Origin: an uncultured Oscillospiraceae bacterium
GTDB taxonomy: Bacteria > Bacillota > Clostridia > Oscillospirales > Oscillospiraceae
Assembly: GCA_934670025.1 (NCBI GenBank)
Contig: CAKUOS010000027.1
Span: 1 to 30,159 of the forward strand
Direction of reading: 5' to 3'
Length of the DNA: 30,159 nucleotides
This document shows positions 26,814 through 30,159 of this stretch, one piece after another. Every line of letters starts with the position of its first letter. The stretch's first letter is position 1. The translations under genes were made by a program, and so were the position numbers. Below the pieces are notes generated by a model. The model did not search any database. It was not told the DNA's origin and was given only the letters and a program-made list of their open reading frames with translations.

Positions 26814-27551
26814 TCAGATTTTCATGAGCGGGACGCGGCGGCCGAGCAGCCGCTGCGCGATATGCAGGCTGGCAAGCGCCGCGCCGCGGAACGTGTATTG
26901 AACGAGCGGCTTTCCCTCGGCTGCGGCGAGCGTCACGGAAGCATCGTCCGGGACCACGCCGATCAGCGGCAGACCCACGCCGTCCATCACATCGTCGACG
27001 GTGGCGTGCATCCGGGCAAACATCCTGGGGCTTGCGCGGTTGACGATCAGGCGCGCGGGAATGCTGCGTTCGAGCAGCATCAGCTCCGCCGCACGCGCGG
27101 CGTCGCGCTGCGCGGCAGGCCCGGCCAGCGTGACGACGACGGCTTCGTCCGCACAGCGCACCGCCAGACGGAACAGCGTCCCGACGCCGGCCGGCGCGTC
27201 CAGCAGGATCCAGTCGTACTGCGTCCGCGCTTCGCCGATGAGCGATGCAAAGGCGGCCTCGTCGATATCCTCAGCCCGTTCGGTCACGGGCGCGGTCAGC
27301 ATATGGAGATTTGCGATGGTTGGGTGCGCGGACGCCTGCTGCAGGGAGTATTCCCCGCGCATCACGGCCGTAAACGGGATAACCGCGACATCGGACATCC
27401 CGAGCGCGATGTCGAGATTGCGCAGCCCGACGTCCAGATCGATGCACAGCACGCGCAGACCCTCCATGGCCATGCACGACGCGATCGCCGCGCACAAAGA
27501 GGTCTTGCCTGTGCCGCCTTTTCCGGAGATCACCGCCAGAACATCTGCCAA
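26814..27551 (-). CDS. minD: MinD-family septum-site ATPase
   Basis: The 245-residue deviant-Walker P-loop ATPase has GKGGTGKTS with Lys11 and Lys16. CIDLDVGLRNLDIALG follows, a segment diagnostic of MinD over ParA. LLDAPAG corresponds to the switch II region. A basic C-terminal helix ending LLGRRVPLMKI could be the membrane-targeting sequence. It probably positions the division septum, but no minC or minE is in the window. A TTG start at 27551 is chosen because GAGGAGGAGGG lies 7 bases upstream and Lys11 then takes its usual position; the open frame continues to 27764 through the promoter. Mrp-like or flagellar MinD-type proteins are alternatives. Confidence 0.85.
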   Translation of the reverse strand: MADVLAVISGKGGTGKTSLCAAIASCMAMEGLRVLCIDLDVGLRNLDIALGMSDVAVIPFTAVMRGEYSLQQASAHPTIANLHMLTAPVTERAEDIDEAAFASLIGEARTQYDWILLDAPAGVGTLFRLAVRCADEAVVVTLAGPAAQRDAARAAELMLLERSIPARLIVNRASPRMFARMHATVDDVMDGVGLPLIGVVPDDASVTLAAAEGKPLVQYTFRGAALASLHIAQRLLGRRVPLMKI

Positions 27552-27587
27552 GCCGGGTCCCTCCTCCTCACATCGATACTTGCCGCT

Positions 27588-27616
27588 ATTATATACGAAT
27601 ACGGCCATAAATTCAA
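27588..27616 (-). promoter_or_regulatory. Candidate promoter for minD
   Basis: Minus strand TTGAAT (27611-27616), 17-base spacer and perfect TATAAT (27588-27593), 37 bases before the TTG start of minD. It may drive the whole minD to NUDIX series through the T-box. Confidence 0.65.
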
Positions 27617-27763
27617 TGGGAAACACGCGGGAAAGCGGATTTTTTCTTTTTTTGCCCATGCGGGCCGCGCGTTCGGCGCAGTCTGCCGCCGCGGAATTCT
27701 TCCAAAAATTCGGTTCTTTCCGGAGCGTTTGCCGCATAGGATGGTACGGGAGGCGGAACACCA

Positions 27764-28777
27764 ATGATCGATCAACGCTATGAACGGCGGTTTTGCATGG
27801 GGCTTGTCGTATTCGCGGCAGCGATGCGGCTGCTGATGGCCGTGAGCGCCGGCCGCGCGCCGTCGGACGCGGCGCAGCCGCCCGACGTGCTCGTTTTGCA
27901 GATCCTCGCCGCCGAGACGCCGTCCGCGTCGGAGCCGGCGTCCGAACCGGGACCGGAAGCCGAACCGGAGGCGGATCCTGCGCCCGAACCCGAACCGGAA
28001 CCGGACGAGCCCGCTTTGCAGCCTGTGCAGTTTTCGCCCGGGGAGGCCGATGGGATCGCGCTTGCGGGCGCGTGCAGTTATACCCCGGACAAGCAGGCGC
28101 TGCTCATGCAGCCGCTCACGCTCGATTTTGACCGGGACGGCCCGACGGTCCTGATCGTCCACACGCATTCGAGCGAGGCATATACCATGGAGACGGGCTG
28201 GGAATACACGGAGTCGGACGAGATGCGCACGCAGGACGAGACATACTCCGTCGTGCGCGTCGGCAGCGAGATCGCCGAGGCGCTGACGGCGGCGGGGATC
28301 TCCGTCCTGCACGATACGCGCCCGAATGACTATCCGAATTATAACGGCGCATACGAGCGTATGCGCCTGACGATCGAGGAGTATCTTGAACAGTATCCGT
28401 CCATCCAGATGGTGCTGGATATCCACCGCGACGCGGCGGAGGATGCGGACGGAAACCCCGTCGCGCTGACTGCGGAAGTAAACGGCGCGGACTGCGCGGC
28501 GCTGATGCTCGTCGTCGGGACGGACGAAGGCGGCCTTTCGCATCCGGACTGGCAGGAAAATCTCTCCGCCGCCCTGAAGCTCCAGGCGCTTCTGAACCGC
28601 AGCGCGCCGGGCCTCTGCCGGCCGATCGATCTGCGCACCGAGCGCTTCAACCAGCACGAGACGCACGGTTCTCTGCTCGTCGAGTTCGGCGCGAACGGCA
28701 ACACGCTGGCCGAAGCGATCCGCTCCTCCCGGCTTTTTTCGGACGCGCTGATCGCGCTGATCCGTGGCGAAGAATAA
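27764..28777 (+). CDS. spoIIP: Stage II sporulation protein P
   Basis: The 337-residue protein is a mother-cell peptidoglycan amidase/endopeptidase that, with SpoIID and SpoIIM, drives membrane migration during engulfment. A short N-terminal hydrophobic segment (about 11-28) anchors or exports it. A linker very rich in Glu, Pro and Ala (about 47-90) follows, then the amidase_3-like SpoIIP domain. Likely metal-site motifs are VLIVHTHSSEAY, DIHRDA and FNQHETHGSLLVEFG. GGGAGG lies about 10 bases upstream of the ATG at 27764. The gene is divergent from minD. I could not identify a convincing sporulation-sigma promoter. Confidence 0.92.
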   Translation: MIDQRYERRFCMGLVVFAAAMRLLMAVSAGRAPSDAAQPPDVLVLQILAAETPSASEPASEPGPEAEPEADPAPEPEPEPDEPALQPVQFSPGEADGIALAGACSYTPDKQALLMQPLTLDFDRDGPTVLIVHTHSSEAYTMETGWEYTESDEMRTQDETYSVVRVGSEIAEALTAAGISVLHDTRPNDYPNYNGAYERMRLTIEEYLEQYPSIQMVLDIHRDAAEDADGNPVALTAEVNGADCAALMLVVGTDEGGLSHPDWQENLSAALKLQALLNRSAPGLCRPIDLRTERFNQHETHGSLLVEFGANGNTLAEAIRSSRLFSDALIALIRGEE

Positions 28778-28803
28778 AAATAATAATTATTTTCAAAAAG
28801 TGC

Positions 28804-28832
28804 TTGACAAACGGCATAAGAGACGCTATACT
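28804..28832 (+). promoter_or_regulatory. Promoter of perR-rubrerythrin
   Basis: A perfect TTGACA (28804-28809), 17-base spacer and TATACT (28827-28832). An A/T-rich stretch just upstream (28776-28794) containing AATAATTATT could serve as an UP element or additional regulator site. This is one of the best sigma-A promoters in the window. Confidence 0.85.
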
Positions 28833-28838
28833 GCTAGT

Positions 28839-28861
28839 GTAATGATAATGATTCGCATTAC
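28839..28861 (+). promoter_or_regulatory. Probable PerR/Fur-type operator
   Basis: A 23-bp palindrome centred on 28850 (arms GTAATG/CATTAC and inner AAT/ATT, nine of eleven positions symmetric) lies right at the expected transcription start. It contains TGATAAT, a perfect left half of the classic 7-1-7 Fur-family box. Placed here it would block transcription of perR-rbr when bound, giving autoregulation. Confidence 0.75.
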
Positions 28862-28887
28862 TGAGTTCGAAAAAAGGAGGTCTTCAC

Positions 28888-29295
28888 ATGCCCGCTGTCA
28901 GAAAGCACAGCCGCAAGCGCGACGCGATCCTGGAATGTCTGCGCTGCACGACGAGCCATCCGACCGCGGAATGGATCTACACCCAGCTGAAGCCGCAGAT
29001 CCCCGACCTGTCGCTGGCGACGGTCTACCGCAACCTTGCGATGTTCAAATCCGAGGGCGCGATCGATTCCGTCGGCGTGTTCGACGGGCTTGAGCATTTC
29101 GACTTCCGCACCGATCCGCACGCGCACTTCGTATGCAGCGCCTGCGGCGCAGTCAGCGATCTGGATTGGCTCCAACTCCCCGAAACCACGCTGGATGAGA
29201 TCGCACGGAAGACCGGCGCGCACGCCGAGGGCTATCGACTGGTGGTCCATGGCCGGTGCGCCGCGTGCGAACAGAAATCCGGCAAAAGCGCATAA
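28888..29295 (+). CDS. perR: PerR-type Fur-family peroxide-responsive repressor
   Basis: The 135-residue metal-dependent repressor has an N-terminal winged helix (SLATVYRNL recognition segment) and C-terminal dimer domain. Residues matching the B. subtilis PerR sensing site are present: His in HPTA, Asp in HFDFRTD, His-x-His in DPHAHF and Asp in GAVSD. Structural zinc cysteines appear as CSACG and CAAC. This pattern fits PerR better than Fur or Zur. AAGGAGG is 7 bases before the ATG. It is followed by rubrerythrin, a classic PerR target in Clostridia, and preceded by a palindromic operator, implying autoregulated control of peroxide defence. Confidence 0.85.
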   Translation: MPAVRKHSRKRDAILECLRCTTSHPTAEWIYTQLKPQIPDLSLATVYRNLAMFKSEGAIDSVGVFDGLEHFDFRTDPHAHFVCSACGAVSDLDWLQLPETTLDEIARKTGAHAEGYRLVVHGRCAACEQKSGKSA

Positions 29296-29348
29296 ACCCG
29301 CCATAAAAACAAAAACTACACAAAAGAAAATTTTAGGAGGACAACATC

Positions 29349-29939
29349 ATGAAGAAATTCGTTTGCAAGGTTTGCGGTTACATCTACGAAGGCGAAGCGG
29401 CTCCGGTCGAATGCCCGGTCTGCCATGCCAAGAGCAATATGTTCGAAGAGGTCAAGGGCGAGGTCGTCCTGGCTGCCGAGCATGAGTACGGCGTCTACGC
29501 CAAGACCGTCAAGAACAACCCCGACATCTCCGAGGCTGACAAGAACTACATCTTCGAGCAGCTGAAGGCCAACTTCAACGGCGAGTGCTCCGAGGTCGGT
29601 ATGTACCTGTGCATGGCGCGTATCGCGCACCGCGAGGGCTATCCCGAAATCGGCCTGTACTGGGAAAAGGCCGCGTATGAAGAGGCGGAGCACGCCGCGA
29701 AGTTCGCTGAGCTGCTCGGCGAAGAGCTCGAGCCCAACATGAAGGCCAGTACCAAGGCCAACCTTGCCTGGCGTGTCGACTGCGAGTTCGGCGCCACCAA
29801 CGGCAAATTCGAGCTGGCCAAGCTCGCCAAGCAGAATAACCTCGACGCCATCCACGACACCGTCCATGAGATGGCCAAGGACGAGGCCAGACACGGCCGC
29901 GCGCTCAAGGGTCTGCTGGATCGCTACTTCGGCAAATAA
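29349..29939 (+). CDS. rbr: Reverse rubrerythrin (N-terminal rubredoxin domain), peroxide reductase
   Basis: The 196-residue protein has an N-terminal rubredoxin-like iron site with Cys6, Cys9, Cys22 and Cys25, followed by a ferritin-like four-helix domain with carboxylate/His ligands in [11 protein letters not shown] and DEARHGRA. This order, opposite to classical rubrerythrin, defines the reverse rubrerythrins of Clostridia, which reduce hydrogen peroxide (and oxygen) using NADH via rubredoxin partners. The ribosome site TAGGAGGA is strong and the codon usage more biased than neighbours, suggesting high expression. It is 53 bases downstream of perR and ends at a strong terminator. Confidence 0.94.
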   Translation: MKKFVCKVCGYIYEGEAAPVECPVCHAKSNMFEEVKGEVVLAAEHEYGVYAKTVKNNPDISEADKNYIFEQLKANFNGECSEVGMYLCMARIAHREGYPEIGLYWEKAAYEEAEHAAKFAELLGEELEPNMKASTKANLAWRVDCEFGATNGKFELAKLAKQNNLDAIHDTVHEMAKDEARHGRALKGLLDRYFGK

Positions 29940-29963
29940 TTTTTCGGGAAAAGACGCATTTTT

Positions 29964-29996
29964 AAGAGGAAGCGCCGCAAGGCGCTTCCTCTTTTT
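29964..29996 (+). terminator. Intrinsic terminator after rubrerythrin
   Basis: GAGGAAGCGCC (29966-29976) pairs with GGCGCTTCCTC (29981-29991) around GCAA, preceded by AA and followed by T5. Confidence 0.93.
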
Positions 29997-30069
29997 GCGT
30001 TTGAGAAGACGTTGCGTGTGCGGGCTGCCCGCATCGTCCGCAAGATCCGGCAGATATGAATGAAGTTCA

Positions 30070-30159
30070 TTATCCTTTGATACCGCCGGTCTGCAAACCG
30101 GAAACGAAATATTTCTGGCAGCAGATGAAGATGATGAGCACGGGCAGCAGACTCGCCAC
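30070..30159 (-). CDS. C-terminal end of a MalG-type sugar ABC transporter permease (partial)
   Basis: Only the last 29 codons are in the window. The peptide LLPVLIIFICCQKYFVSGLQ followed by TGGIKG and stop matches the standard C terminus of carbohydrate ABC permeases of the MalG/LacG type (last transmembrane helix, then QKYFV.GL..G.(V/I)KG). The rest of the gene, and presumably its partner permease and binding protein, lie to the right of the window on the minus strand. Substrate cannot be inferred. The 130 bases between it and rubrerythrin hold only the rubrerythrin terminator. Confidence 0.87.
   Translation of the reverse strand: MASLLPVLIIFICCQKYFVSGLQTGGIKG

Noticed and set aside
27552..27764. 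N-terminal extension of minD
   Set aside because: It would cover the TATAAT promoter and ribosome site; the P-loop starts at the expected position from the TTG start.
28776..28794. A/T palindrome AATAATTATT as a second PerR box or spoIIP terminator
   Set aside because: It fits a PerR box poorly and is too weak as a terminator; it is more simply an A/T-rich UP-like stretch.

Overview
The window looks like the chromosome of a GC-rich, endospore-forming, anaerobic Firmicute, most likely a gut member of Oscillospirales/Clostridia. This is inferred from gene content: Bacillus/Clostridium-type housekeeping order (tig-clpP-clpX-lon-ysxC, lepB-rbgA-rnhB-yraN), spore genes (SpoIIQ-like, PdaA-like, SpoIIP), a T-box leader before hisS-aspS, a BceRS-type two-component pair, FeoAB and a PerR/reverse-rubrerythrin pair. 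No phage, conjugative or CRISPR genes are visible. Genes are tightly packed and most long alternative reading frames are shadows caused by GC-rich codon usage.

Layout. 1-1385 (minus): cca followed by tRNA-Val(CAC) and a terminator. 1425-2970: murC with a strong promoter and a shared terminator. 2981-4641 (minus): BceRS-like sensor kinase and regulator without a neighbouring transporter. 4740-10406 (plus): a run of overlapping genes, lepB, rbgA, rnhB, yraN, M19 dipeptidase, thrC and a metallophosphoesterase. 10459-16949 (plus): proteostasis block tig, clpP, clpX, lon, ysxC. 16962-18154 (minus): SpoIIQ-like M23 protein and a CBS-pair protein. 18267-21657 (plus): structured leader, feoA, feoB, a PdaA-like deacetylase and a tiny Cys-rich membrane protein. 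21705-27551 (minus): minD, a methylglyoxal-synthase-like gene, T-box leader, a MITE-like palindromic element, hisS, aspS, rpiB and a NUDIX hydrolase. 27764-29939 (plus): spoIIP, then perR and reverse rubrerythrin behind a consensus promoter with a 23-bp palindrome. 30070-30159 (minus): the last codons of a sugar ABC permease that continues outside the window.

How it works together. Most genes are core functions (tRNA maturation and charging, cell wall, ribosome assembly, protein quality control, iron uptake, peroxide defence, sporulation). The points most worth a second look are: the MGS-like protein whose catalytic Asp and His are replaced; the T-box with a GAC (Asp) specifier upstream of hisS-aspS, followed by a palindromic repeat in the same leader; the feoAB leader with mutually exclusive hairpins; and the PerR operator with Fur-like half sites. 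I found no clear evidence of a wholly new multi-gene system.
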